From a virus, in IMG/VR virus record IMGVR_UViG_3300035698_004454, positions 1 to 23,478 of that record: DNA of 23,478 nucleotides; one strand, 5' to 3'. Positions 1-7,870 of the stretch are shown here, one piece after another (the stretch's first letter is position 1; each line of letters opens with the position of its first letter). A program made the position numbers and the translations under genes. A model generated the notes under the pieces. It ran no database searches, had not been told where the DNA came from, and saw only the letters and a program-made list of their open reading frames with translations.

Positions 1-194
1 ACTCCATAGTTTGTCGCCGTGGCCGCGTCGGTGCCATAAATAGTGTAATCTTTATAAATCTTTTTCCGGTATATATTGAGTTGATCAACTAAATCTGAAT
101 CAAACCCATTATGGCTATGTTCAGTAAATTCACGAAATCTTTCATTGATAGATTTTATGTCGTCCTGTATTTTTTGTATTTCTTCATCTTCCAT
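1..194 (-). CDS. Virion protein, N-terminal part (3' end cut by window edge)
   Basis: The frame opens with ATG at 194-192 and stays open to the window edge, giving at least 64 residues. It starts MEDEEIQKIQDDIKSINERF, a short charged coiled-coil-like helix, followed by EHSHNGFDSDLV. The H-x-H-x-G-x-D-S signature after a short helix is common at the start of phage tail or fibre-associated proteins; that assignment is family knowledge, not proof. The ATG overlaps the TAA of the upstream gene (TAATG), so translation is probably coupled. The rest of the gene lies outside the window, so length and full function cannot be judged. Confidence 0.75.
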   Translation of the reverse strand, partial: MEDEEIQKIQDDIKSINERFREFTEHSHNGFDSDLVDQLNIYRKKIYKDYTIYGTDAATATNYG

Positions 195-1948
195 TATGGG
201 TATAATCTTATTTCTCTTAACTCAAGGTCTATGCTAGATGAACCACTACTCAGCTCTGCTTGAAACTGGATGTTATCGATATCTGTCAATCCTATTTCTT
301 CTGACGTGAATATATAATTTACTGAGTCACAATATATTGTGTCTACTACTGTAAAATTACTCTCTAGGTCTTGCCTATAGCTGATCCTCACATTCCCGCC
401 CGAGGCTAGAGCTGCTTTCCTGGCCAACACGACCTCCATTCTAGAATATGTCCCTTTTGCTAACTTGGTCTGGATTTCATAGAGTGCTGATTGTATTACT
501 GTTTCGTAAGCACTATATAACTTCAACCCGTACAGGTCTGAATTAAAACTATCTATCCCTCCATCATATCCGAAGTAATAGAAGTCATTTTCTGCCCATA
601 TAGCGGTTGCATTTGTTGATCCGACTGATGGTGTCTTTTCTATCGTAAGGGTGCCGTCTTCATATAACCTCCACACTCCCGAGTTTCCGGTTGTTTGTGT
701 CTGCACTCCGAATAGCAGGCTTCCATTTAAATCAGCTATGCCACCCCAAGTTATTGGGTTGCTCAGTATGGTGCTTCCTGCGTTCGTTAGATATGCAGGG
801 AGTGATCTAAATAATCTAGAGTACGTTCCCTGAGTTGTATAAATGTTTCCCCAGGTCCCGGGTAGTATAAATAATGTACCACCTATGTTTTTTATTCTTT
901 TGATTGATGTCTCTGGTACAGAAATCGGCATATCAAATGAGTCCGCGATTCTGTTCCAAGGATATATTTTATTAAATGTGTTGCCCCCGATCATTAGATT
1001 AGTTCCTAGTTCGTCTAGGCACTGTGCTATTTCTAAGTTTGGCAAATCTAGCGCAGCATTATTATAAGTATAAGACGCTCCAGTTCCGGGTGCGAATGTT
1101 TGCCCGACATTTTCTATAATACTTCCTACATATCTATCATCACAGAAGTATATTGCGTCATCTTGTCCTTTAATCGATTCATGACTATTCGTTTCACCTA
1201 TACCAGTATTCATGGTCTGCCAACCATTCGACCACGCCAAAGCCTCAATCGCCGTAGCCCCAAACACATCTATGACATCTATGGCATTGTTTCTAAATAC
1301 AAATAAGAACGTTTTAGTTGTGCTTGAGAATGCAGACAAGACTAGTCCATTCCCACTTGCGTTTGTCACGTCTGATGATCCATCATCGATAGCTGAGTTA
1401 TGAAGTAAATAAAACTTTTCTGATGTTTCAAACCACACACGGCCATTGTTATCTAATGCAAACTTTCTCTCTGTTCTCGGGTCTTCGATAATCCATTTCA
1501 TCACTCCACTTGGTACCTGATGTATTGTATGAACACCAGTGCCGGTATCCGTGATGTCTATAAATGTTCCAGCGGTTGACCCCTTAGAGTCCGCATAGCT
1601 AGCTGATACCTTAAATGTTGTGTGACTTATTCTCGTTATAAAATAGACCGTATCAACTGCCAGCCCTGCCGGGAGTGTGTTCGTAGTAGTAAAATACACT
1701 GCGGCACCAGTAAAACTCTCCGCGTTTGCCTCAACGTTCGCGACGCAGGTACACAGGTCAGATGTCGCGGCCGTAAACGTCTGAGTTGTAATTGTGAAAC
1801 AATATGGCCCGGGCTTCTTTCCGTTTTTAACTGCTCCAGAAAAACTATCGATATCTGCATTCTTAACCATACCAAATCCCTTGTGAGGTGAGTCGGCTAC
1901 TCCTAGTTCCCAATCTTTGATTATAAGTGGCTCTTGTTGGCTACTCAT
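194..1948 (-). CDS. Large beta-rich virion structural protein
   Basis: 584 residues, no signal peptide and no obvious membrane segment. The N-terminus (GVADSPHKGFGMVKNADIDS) and the repeated short beta segments with aromatic and glycine turns (GRVWFET, NDFYYFGYDGG, GVWRLYEDG) suggest a beta-propeller or beta-sandwich surface protein of the kind found among late phage genes. Residues about 56-145 look like a separate inserted domain containing FTTTNTLPAGLAVDTVYFI and a DITDTGTG ending, a pattern common as a mobile domain in phage tail proteins. The start overlaps the TGA of the holin-like gene (ATGA) and the end overlaps the next gene (TAATG). The precise role (tail, adaptor or receptor contact) is unknown. 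Confidence 0.75.
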   Translation of the reverse strand: MSSQQEPLIIKDWELGVADSPHKGFGMVKNADIDSFSGAVKNGKKPGPYCFTITTQTFTAATSDLCTCVANVEANAESFTGAAVYFTTTNTLPAGLAVDTVYFITRISHTTFKVSASYADSKGSTAGTFIDITDTGTGVHTIHQVPSGVMKWIIEDPRTERKFALDNNGRVWFETSEKFYLLHNSAIDDGSSDVTNASGNGLVLSAFSSTTKTFLFVFRNNAIDVIDVFGATAIEALAWSNGWQTMNTGIGETNSHESIKGQDDAIYFCDDRYVGSIIENVGQTFAPGTGASYTYNNAALDLPNLEIAQCLDELGTNLMIGGNTFNKIYPWNRIADSFDMPISVPETSIKRIKNIGGTLFILPGTWGNIYTTQGTYSRLFRSLPAYLTNAGSTILSNPITWGGIADLNGSLLFGVQTQTTGNSGVWRLYEDGTLTIEKTPSVGSTNATAIWAENDFYYFGYDGGIDSFNSDLYGLKLYSAYETVIQSALYEIQTKLAKGTYSRMEVVLARKAALASGGNVRISYRQDLESNFTVVDTIYCDSVNYIFTSEEIGLTDIDNIQFQAELSSGSSSIDLELREIRLYP

Positions 1949-2187
1949 TGTATTATAATTAATCTTAATACTGCGGCAATAATTACGGTGGTAACTGTAC
2001 TGACACTAATCCATACAAATTTTTCCACCCATTTAGCTGCATACCTTTCTGGTAAGCAATCTATTTTTTTATTAAGGTGGTCAAACTGTTTGATCATTAC
2101 AGTCTCAAGTTTTCCCACAGTAGAATTTACATCTTCCATTTTGGTTTTTAATACTTCTATCTCTGTTTCTTCGCTTAGTTTTGTCAT
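1945..2187 (-). CDS. Holin candidate, XhlA-like coiled coil plus C-terminal membrane segment
   Basis: 80 residues. Residues 1-50 form a charged amphipathic helix or coiled coil (EETEIEVLKTKMEDVNS, then KLETVMIKQFDHLNKKID); residues about 57-79 are one hydrophobic span (FVWISVSTVTTVIIAAVLRL) ending in IIIQ. This matches the architecture of XhlA-type holin-like or haemolysin-associated proteins, which act at the inner membrane with an endolysin. No endolysin is recognised in the window, so a virion membrane-interaction protein is the main alternative. It starts two bases after the stop of the glycine-rich gene and ends in an ATGA overlap with the next gene, which indicates coupled translation. 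Confidence 0.6.
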   Translation of the reverse strand: MTKLSEETEIEVLKTKMEDVNSTVGKLETVMIKQFDHLNKKIDCLPERYAAKWVEKFVWISVSTVTTVIIAAVLRLIIIQ

Positions 2188-2189
2188 AT

Positions 2190-3005
2190 TTAAAATGTCA
2201 TTACTGTCGGTACAAATGATGAAGCTGCTTCAGTTAATGTTAATGTTCCATCTGATGTGAACTTAACCCAAGTTTCAGATCCGTTAGTACCAGTATCATC
2301 TCCACCTGTATGTGAAAATTCAGATGTTGTGTAAGAAACTATAACTATTCCAGAGCCACCTGCGGCTCCATTATCTGTTGTTGCTCCACCACCGCCTCCG
2401 CCACCCAATCCATCAGTTCCTGCGGTTAATAAAGCGTCAGTTCCCTCTCTTGAACCCTGTCCGCCACCACCAAGACCAGGTAAGCCACCGCCTGTCGATG
2501 CGGGTCCACTTGAAGCCATGCTTCCACCACCACCACCTGCATAGTATGTTGCAGTTCCAGAAATAGAGTTTGATAGACCATCAGCGCCGTCTCCACCCTG
2601 ACTTACTGTAGCTTCTTCAGTAACACCATTTCCACCAACTTCACTAGCTCCACCACCACCACCTGGACCACCATAAGAAGATCGGTTGGCATATCCCCCC
2701 GCGTAACCTTGGTCTACTGTTCCTGCCCCTCCAGCACCCTCGTTGTCATATCCATTACCTCCACCAGAACCACCAACAGAACCAGTTGCATTTGTCGCAG
2801 CACCAGCACCACCACCGATTGCGGTAATTGTATCAAAAACACTATTTGAACCATTTCCGTTGATAGCACCACCTGCTCCAACGGTAACTGAATAATCATC
2901 TTGGATTACAGTAAAAGCGGCGTCATATAAATAACCGCCTGCTCCGCCACCGCCACGACCTCCGCCGCCGCCACCAGCTACTACTAATACTTTTGCTGTT
3001 GCCAT
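2190..3005 (-). CDS. Polyglycine-rich tail adhesin-like protein
   Basis: 271 residues, extremely rich in glycine. It opens MATAKVLVVAGGGGGGRGGG and continues with dense glycine runs such as GGPGGGGGASEVGGNG and YYAGGGGGSMASSG to about residue 225. A short non-glycine tail follows (SEFSHTGGDDTGTNGSETW, KFTSDGTLTL). The N-terminal form V-L-V-V-A-G-G-G-G-G-G is typical of phage and bacterial glycine-rich surface domains. In T-even-like phages (S16 gp38), packed polyglycine II helices form the receptor-binding tip; that is a structural analogy here. The gene follows the fibre gene with a TAATATG junction and precedes the holin candidate, which fits a fibre-tip role. Confidence 0.75.
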   Translation of the reverse strand: MATAKVLVVAGGGGGGRGGGGAGGYLYDAAFTVIQDDYSVTVGAGGAINGNGSNSVFDTITAIGGGAGAATNATGSVGGSGGGNGYDNEGAGGAGTVDQGYAGGYANRSSYGGPGGGGGASEVGGNGVTEEATVSQGGDGADGLSNSISGTATYYAGGGGGSMASSGPASTGGGLPGLGGGGQGSREGTDALLTAGTDGLGGGGGGGATTDNGAAGGSGIVIVSYTTSEFSHTGGDDTGTNGSETWVKFTSDGTLTLTEAASSFVPTVMTF

Positions 3006-3006
3006 A

Positions 3007-4446
3007 TTATTCTCTTATTGCCATATAAACTGTTAACCCCTTAGCAGCTGTCCCATCGTGAATGGAGTCTATATCGATTGTTATTATATCTCCTACTGCC
3101 AAGGCTGTTGTTGTCAAGTCTGGTTTGGTCGCTCCTGTAGTTGTAGTCTTTTCTGTTGTATCAAAATCTAATTTATTGGTCGTCATTATACTAGTTCCAC
3201 CAATGCTTATATCTACTACCAATCCAACACCAGTGTTTATTCCTGCTGTGCTGTTCGTCGCATATAGATAAAATGGAGAGCTGTCGTCTTGCAAGATAGT
3301 GCCAGCGATCGGTGAAACAAAGTCTCCGGCTATGTTCGTTGCGACTGCGCAAGCCGTTGCTGCTTCAACCAGGTTAAATACTAACCATCTTATATTTCTT
3401 TTTGATGCTACAAATTGATCAACTGGTATTGCTCGCGCTGTATCTGTTCCGGTGTCAATCTCTGCTGTTGTGGCTAATTCTAGAACCCCCTTAGCTGTCT
3501 TGCTTCCTGCTGTACAACCACTCAAGTCTCCGGAGGCCGGGGTGCCTAAGGCCGGAGTTACTAACGTTGGAGATGTGGCGAACACTAAGGCCCCACTTCC
3601 GGTCTCGTCTGAGATAACACCCTTAAGTTCTAATGACGTTGTCGCTGCAAACTGATCTAACCCGTTTGCTACAAGAGCGTCACCAATCCCCTTAGCATTC
3701 AACTGTGTTTGGATCGCTGATGATAACCCCTTGACGTATGATAATTCTGTTAATGATGGATAAGTAGCTACCGCCGCAGAGATAATTTCTTTTGATGCCC
3801 CCGTTATTAAGATTTCAGATGCTGTCAAGTAGTTTCCAGTTATTGATGTTTCAAATGTCGGCGCTGTTGCTGGGGCCTTAGCATTAAGTTGAGTTTGGAT
3901 TGCGCTCGTAAGTCCTTTTATATAACTTATCTCCGTAAGCGATGGATATGTGGCCACTGCGAGCGATACAACCTCTTTGGCCGCTCCAGTCGCCATAAGT
4001 TCTGATGCAGTAAGGTTTGGTACTGTGATGACTCCGTCGTCAGATACAGTTGGGCCGTCGGAAGTATATGCTTGAATGACTTTACCAGTAGTGCTATTAA
4101 ACCGAACTATCTCGTTATCAACTGATAATGCCGGGCCGGTAACGTCTCCACCTCCTGCGAGTGTTGTCCAAACGGGGTTCGCGGCCGCTCCCTGTGTTTT
4201 TAAAAGTTGACCGTCTGTCCCTGGACCAAGATTAACCCACGCGGTGCCACTATAATATAGGATGTCGCCTTGGGCAAGGCCAGTTAATGTCACATCAGCC
4301 AGGTCTCCTAAGTCACCAGATACCGAAGACACAAGCATTCGATGAGTGGTTGGGTCTACATAAATTGTAACTGGAGTCACGCCGTCAACACTAGAAACAC
4401 CGATCAGTGTTGTTACTCGATTATTGTCTCGTTTTGCTTCTGCCAT
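3007..4446 (-). CDS. Modular tail fibre / surface protein with internal duplication
   Basis: 479 residues. Residues 6-40 (RDNNRVTTLIGVSSVDG to DPTTH) repeat a small module also found twice in the preceding gene. Residues 58-96 carry the fibre-type pattern QGDILYYSGTAWVNLGPG. Residues 145-190 and 207-252 are near-identical direct repeats (LTASE...VATYPSLTE...IKGLTSAIQTQLNAK). Residues 319-346 contain GVLELATTAEIDTGTDTARA, a motif frequent in phage fibre shafts. Residues 351-479 form a C-terminal beta-rich domain (RWLVFNLVEAATA to VYMAIRE). The modular build is characteristic of trimeric phage fibres; the receptor is unknown. The TAATATG junction couples it to the glycine-rich gene. Confidence 0.8.
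   Translation of the reverse strand: MAEAKRDNNRVTTLIGVSSVDGVTPVTIYVDPTTHRMLVSSVSGDLGDLADVTLTGLAQGDILYYSGTAWVNLGPGTDGQLLKTQGAAANPVWTTLAGGGDVTGPALSVDNEIVRFNSTTGKVIQAYTSDGPTVSDDGVITVPNLTASELMATGAAKEVVSLAVATYPSLTEISYIKGLTSAIQTQLNAKAPATAPTFETSITGNYLTASEILITGASKEIISAAVATYPSLTELSYVKGLSSAIQTQLNAKGIGDALVANGLDQFAATTSLELKGVISDETGSGALVFATSPTLVTPALGTPASGDLSGCTAGSKTAKGVLELATTAEIDTGTDTARAIPVDQFVASKRNIRWLVFNLVEAATACAVATNIAGDFVSPIAGTILQDDSSPFYLYATNSTAGINTGVGLVVDISIGGTSIMTTNKLDFDTTEKTTTTGATKPDLTTTALAVGDIITIDIDSIHDGTAAKGLTVYMAIRE
3691..4014 (-). repeat. Direct repeat within the fibre gene (two 46-residue units)
   Basis: Unit 1 is at 3877-4014 (residues 145-190) and unit 2 at 3691-3828 (residues 207-252), separated by 16 residues. 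The protein units share LTASE, TGA-KE, VATYPSLTE and SAIQTQLNAK. The codons have drifted although the amino acids are kept, so the duplication is under protein-level selection rather than recent. Confidence 0.8.
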
Positions 4447-4452
4447 ATATTT

Positions 4453-4728
4453 TTATGTTGATTTTATAAGTAAGTTACCATTAGCCGGGTCTCCATAAAT
4501 AGGTACGGTGGTTTCTCCATCGTCATTTGAGACTCCCAACATGACAGGTACTCTATTCTCGTCTCTGTCAGCGTCGTCATCAGACAAGTCACTTCCGGTA
4601 TTACCACAATCAACTTGCACAACATGAGTTGTTGGGTTCACGTAGATTGGTATCGTTGTAAATCCATCAACGTTGCTTGTTGCAAGGATGGTAGGTACTC
4701 GGTTATTGTCCCTTGGTGCATTTGCCAT
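4453..4728 (-). CDS. Small protein made of two RDxNRVP-DPTTH modules
   Basis: 91 residues consisting almost only of two copies of one module: residues 6-40 (RDNNRVPTILATSNVDGFTT, then IPIYVNPTTH) and 55-88 (RDENRVPVMLGVSNDDGETT, then VPIYGDP), joined by an acidic linker SDLSDDDADRDE. A third copy is the N-terminus of the downstream fibre gene. The predicted pattern is short beta strands with no catalytic residues and no cysteine pair. The position between a coiled-coil gene and a fibre gene suggests a virion connector or fibre-attachment piece; this is inference. It starts one base after the coiled-coil gene's stop (TAACATG). No named family is recognised with certainty. Confidence 0.7.
   Translation of the reverse strand: MANAPRDNNRVPTILATSNVDGFTTIPIYVNPTTHVVQVDCGNTGSDLSDDDADRDENRVPVMLGVSNDDGETTVPIYGDPANGNLLIKST
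4465..4713 (-). repeat. Two tandem copies of the RDxNRVP module inside one gene
   Basis: Copy 1 is at 4609-4713 and copy 2 at 4465-4566. Shared protein positions are R-D-x-N-R-V-P, S-N-x-D-G-x-T-T, P-I-Y and D/N-P. A third copy lies at 4327-4431 in the next gene. The copies have diverged at the DNA level, which points to an old duplication. Confidence 0.75.
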
Positions 4729-4729
4729 G

Positions 4730-5446
4730 TTATTTGATTCCTAAATGGATTTTAGCTTGTTCAAGTGCCTGGTAACTACTCCTAATTGCCCGCTTTTCTT
4801 CGATTACAGCTATCTCAGCCTCTCTAGTGACTGTTTCTCTTATCTCGAGCGCTTTTTCGCTTACACGAACGTTTTTGTCCCTCTCCTCGATGCCCCGTTC
4901 TCTAAGGTCTAGCTTCTTAATTCTATTATAATACTTTTTGACCTTATTATCCAAATCGATTGTCATCTTGTCTAGATTGATTTTTTCATTTTCAATCCCG
5001 ATCTTCTGCTTTCCGAGTTGATCACTAATTTCTTTTAACTCTATTCTAAGCTTATTTTTTTCTTCTATTTTCTCTCTGTTATCACTTATTTTGTTTTCGA
5101 CATTACGCATAGCCCGATCAACCTTGTTTTTTTCTTCAGTGGCATCAGCGAGCATCTTTTTAGCCTCGGCCTTGATCTTGTCAATCGGCAGAAGTAACCT
5201 ATCTCTCTCTTTTTGTAAAGTACCGATCGCTTTATCTAATGTTATTTTATCCTTGTTATAGTTGCTTTTAACGAGATCAACATTTTCGTTAATTTCTTGC
5301 ATTTGTTTGTTTGCTTCTTCCCGGGCCGCATTAACTCTAAGCGCTAATCTATTTTCTTCATCAGCAAGTTTATTGACACGAGATTTCGCCTCCTGTGTCG
5401 CAGTAGTCTTTTCGTTTTTTATTTCTGCTGGGTTTAGAAGTCTCAT
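4730..5446 (-). CDS. Long coiled-coil protein
   Basis: 238 residues, almost entirely charged heptad-like helix rich in K, E, R and D (for example RVNKLADEENRLALRVNAAR and LRERGIEERDKNVRVSEKAL). There is no membrane span, signal peptide or cysteine, and glycine is very scarce. The N-terminus is MRLLNPAEIKNEK. It shares its style, and the stretch of repeated R-E and E-K-E pairs near the C-terminus, with the coiled-coil protein at 6423-6905, so the two may be distant paralogues. Both alternate with beta-rich virion genes, suggesting elongated structural parts, chaperones or spacers of the virion. No enzymatic domain is seen and the exact function is unknown. The start ATG lies 15 bases after the upstream stop and has no clear Shine-Dalgarno sequence. 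Confidence 0.75.
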   Translation of the reverse strand: MRLLNPAEIKNEKTTATQEAKSRVNKLADEENRLALRVNAAREEANKQMQEINENVDLVKSNYNKDKITLDKAIGTLQKERDRLLLPIDKIKAEAKKMLADATEEKNKVDRAMRNVENKISDNREKIEEKNKLRIELKEISDQLGKQKIGIENEKINLDKMTIDLDNKVKKYYNRIKKLDLRERGIEERDKNVRVSEKALEIRETVTREAEIAVIEEKRAIRSSYQALEQAKIHLGIK

Positions 5447-5461
5447 CGGTTTAATTATCTA

Positions 5462-6421
5462 TTAATCTTTTGGAGTATGCTCATACCACTCCCCACAGTA
5501 GCTCACTACATTGCCAGCATCTCTAGATATAATTCTGAAGATTGTGGTTGCATTATTTTTAAGTATAATTTCCCTATCTCTAGCCACTAGTCCACTTAGG
5601 TCTGCCCTTGATGGATTTGTCCCAGCTTTACCAGAGCTTTGAGAATAAATTAGACTTCCTTGTGTCCCTACTGTTGGATCTTTAACTATCACAAGACCAC
5701 TATCGTTATCTGAATTTCTATTATTATTAACTGGCGTTGCACTAGCTCCACCAGTCACAGCAGAATCTTCGTAAATAAGTATTTCGGTTTGTGATGAACC
5801 ACTGATATCGAAAGTCATATGTGTTTCTTCTTCCGAATCTGGCGTAGTTATTGCAAAGTTTGTTTCAGCATTATCCGCCAACGTTTCAAATCCACAGATA
5901 AAGTAATGACTGCCACTATGTATTTCATGATGCTCGTACTCAATAGTTTGGAGGGAATGAGTTGATCCGTCCATTCTCATCGGCTTGACCATGGTGGCAT
6001 TGATTCTTCCGTACAATTGTGACGCTATTAATAGCCCAGACTTACCATCTAGGTTATGGTCGTCATCAGTCATGGTTTCGACTTCGGCAATCGTGCCGTC
6101 GGCATCAATCACCTGTGTTTTCTGAGAACCGTCAGTCTGATTAGTTTCGATATCTACTAGACCGTTAATTATATCAGTTTGTTTAAGCTGGCTAGCAACA
6201 TCATCTTCTAGTGTAGAGTTAATGACGTCCTGTTTTGCTTCAGTAGCAAAATCAACCTCTACGCCACCAGAGTCAACAACTTGAGTTTTTTGGGAGCCAT
6301 CTTTTTGAGTGGCAGCAATGATATCGAGTTCTTCATTTATATCAACAATCCCAGCAATGATAGTATCCTGCTTTCCCTCTGTAGCCCCACCAACTAGTAG
6401 CCCCGGGTTTAGTCCACCCAT
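5462..6421 (-). CDS. Virion structural protein with ATExKQD / DGSQKTQV repeats
   Basis: 319 residues. The N-terminal third holds two related units: residues 13-53 (ATEGKQDTIIAGIVDINEEL to DGSQKTQVVDSGG) and 59-109 (ATEAKQDVI to DGSQKTQVIDADG). The A-T-E-x-K-Q-D pattern is common in phage structural proteins. Residues about 125-319 form a second, beta-rich domain (HSGSHYFICGFETLADNAET to CGEWYEHTPKD) with many short hydrophobic strands, resembling a capsid- or tail-surface domain. Position among late genes supports a virion role; which part of the particle is not known. It starts one base after the upstream coiled-coil gene (TAATATG). Confidence 0.75.
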   Translation of the reverse strand: MGGLNPGLLVGGATEGKQDTIIAGIVDINEELDIIAATQKDGSQKTQVVDSGGVEVDFATEAKQDVINSTLEDDVASQLKQTDIINGLVDIETNQTDGSQKTQVIDADGTIAEVETMTDDDHNLDGKSGLLIASQLYGRINATMVKPMRMDGSTHSLQTIEYEHHEIHSGSHYFICGFETLADNAETNFAITTPDSEEETHMTFDISGSSQTEILIYEDSAVTGGASATPVNNNRNSDNDSGLVIVKDPTVGTQGSLIYSQSSGKAGTNPSRADLSGLVARDREIILKNNATTIFRIISRDAGNVVSYCGEWYEHTPKD

Positions 6422-6422
6422 A

Positions 6423-6905
6423 TTATGATGCTTTTATCGCGGTCTCGAGTCTTGTTTTCTTCTCGTCAAATCGAGTCTCAGCTATTGCCAAGTCAACCTC
6501 TCTTTGATGTAACTCTTTCTCGCGCTTAGATAACTCTTTCTCTTTTGTTATTATGCCATCTTTCCTGGCGGCGATGTCAACTAATTCCTTGTCCTGTTCG
6601 ATTTTGTTATCTCTATTTGTCTTTTCAATCTCACTTTTGGACTTTGTTGCCTTTTGAATGTCAGCTTTAAACCCTCTAAGGATCTCCACTGCATCCTGGC
6701 TTCTAGTTTCAAGGTCCTTGATGTTAATCAAAAGCCCTTTCTCTTTGGACTCGAGTTGACCTATATCGTATTTTTGAGCATTTATTAAACCACCCAATCT
6801 TTTGACCTCGGCTTCGCCGATAGTGATTGAGTCCTTAACAGCATCTATCTGCTTTTTAAGGTTTGCTGGTATCTTTGGGTCGTTTTGTGGTTGTATAGTA
6901 CCCAT
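6423..6905 (-). CDS. Coiled-coil protein
   Basis: 160 residues. After a short polar start (MGTIQPQNDPKIPANLKK) the whole protein is predicted helix with heptad character and strong charge (AEVKRLGGLINAQKYDIGQL; KEKELSKREKELHQREVDLA). There is no cysteine, membrane span or known catalytic motif. It resembles the larger coiled-coil protein at 4730-5446 in composition and in its C-terminal K-E-K-E-L/R-E repeats. It sits between two small virion-type beta proteins and is translationally coupled on both sides by identical TAATATG junctions. It is likely an elongated virion component or assembly factor; function is inferred from context only. Confidence 0.75.
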   Translation of the reverse strand: MGTIQPQNDPKIPANLKKQIDAVKDSITIGEAEVKRLGGLINAQKYDIGQLESKEKGLLINIKDLETRSQDAVEILRGFKADIQKATKSKSEIEKTNRDNKIEQDKELVDIAARKDGIITKEKELSKREKELHQREVDLAIAETRFDEKKTRLETAIKAS

Positions 6906-6906
6906 A

Positions 6907-7215
6907 TTATAGTTCGGTTACTACGTATCGTGGCGTAGTGCCAGCGATAGTGATAATTCCGGTATAGATAACACCGGCATCTTGGAATAATGAAGCTCCA
7001 TTTCCGTCGTCATTACCGGTTCCGCCCTTTAAGACATGATGGAATACTGTGGCTGAAGCCCCAGATCCCAACAAGACGAATAATGGATTTGTGCCTAAGT
7101 TCTGTATACTCCAACCAGCCCTAGCAGTATTACTGGCTAGAGCTGTTGCGTCGTCTACGATCGCTGGAGTATTGGCTTCCTGCTTAGGACAAATTATTGC
7201 CTGTGAGTCTGCCAT
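6907..7215 (-). CDS. Small beta-rich virion protein
   Basis: 102 residues, with strands such as AGWSIQNLGTNPLFVLLGSG, FHHVLKGG and GIITIAGTTPRYVVTEL. The sequence type (conserved N-L-G-T-N-P-L-F-V and G-T-T-P-R-Y-V) is familiar from small proteins encoded near capsid genes, where they often act as head-decoration or completion proteins. No enzymatic motif is present. Its stop forms TAATATG with the following coiled-coil gene. A capsid or fibre accessory role is inferred from the neighbourhood. Confidence 0.7.
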   Translation of the reverse strand: MADSQAIICPKQEANTPAIVDDATALASNTARAGWSIQNLGTNPLFVLLGSGASATVFHHVLKGGTGNDDGNGASLFQDAGVIYTGIITIAGTTPRYVVTEL

Positions 7216-7262
7216 ATTGTTACTTGAGATTATTTATCGGTTTTTGGCTTTTCCGATGTTGC

Positions 7263-7754
7263 TTATTCTGGTTGCGTTTCTGGTTTTGCCTTTGGTGCTT
7301 CATATCCAGCTTCTGCGTCATCATCTTTGCCGCTTTCGTCAACCTTACCGATTACCTGTGGTGCATTTCCGGGGCCAGTTACTTTATTAGTGCTGGCATC
7401 GTATGGATCTATCTGCTCTCTTGGCTCCACCTTGATGTTCATTGATGGTTCAGAGACCTCTGTGCCTCCCCCTCCATCGATGTCTAGGTTATCATCGTCT
7501 GGAATCTCCTCGACGATTAGTGCCTTTTCGAACACATCCATAAACTCTTTAACTTCCCAAGGTTTCTTTGGTGAGGTGTATTGTTCTTTTCCGTCCTCGG
7601 TCAAGATTTGGTTAGTTAAATGTTTGGCGAAATGCTTAGCAATTCCCTTTGGGTACTGCTTTTTTACTCCTGGCTTAAAGGTGTATGGCTTTCCATTCCA
7701 GTAGCCAGTAAAAGGTTTCTCTGTGAAGTTGAAGAAAATGTAGTGTTTGGTCAT
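7263..7754 (-). CDS. Head-region hypothetical protein with acidic disordered C-terminus
   Basis: 163 residues in two parts. The N-terminal half (residues 1-85) is ordered: KHYIFFNFTEKPFTGYWNGK, then a K-P-G-V-K-K-Q-Y-P-K-G-I-A-K-H-F-A-K-H helix, a layout seen in small phage proteins encoded downstream of capsid genes. The C-terminal half is acidic, proline- and glycine-rich and probably disordered (DDDNLDIDGGGGTEVSEP, ending KAKPETQPE). It has no cysteines and no membrane segment. It is preceded by a 116-base spacer with a stem-loop. A head-tail or decoration accessory role is inferred from position only. Confidence 0.65.
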   Translation of the reverse strand: MTKHYIFFNFTEKPFTGYWNGKPYTFKPGVKKQYPKGIAKHFAKHLTNQILTEDGKEQYTSPKKPWEVKEFMDVFEKALIVEEIPDDDNLDIDGGGGTEVSEPSMNIKVEPREQIDPYDASTNKVTGPGNAPQVIGKVDESGKDDDAEAGYEAPKAKPETQPE

Positions 7755-7794
7755 TGATTTATTTGCTGGCCGGTAATCAGCGTTATATCCGGTA

Positions 7795-7816
7795 GGCTGG
7801 CGCGGTGAATCCAGCC
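7795..7816 (-). other. Stem-loop in the 7755-7870 spacer
   Basis: On the transcribed strand GGCTGG and CCAGCC form a perfect 6-bp stem around a 10-base loop, flanked on both sides by CCGG. No U-run follows, so it is not a classical terminator. It could protect or separate the messages of the decoration candidate and the following gene. The rest of the 116-base spacer shows no gene. Confidence 0.4.
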
Positions 7817-7870
7817 GGTTGTATAAGCACCGTTTTTGCGACCCGTTTGGTCTATTGAAAGATTGTTAGT

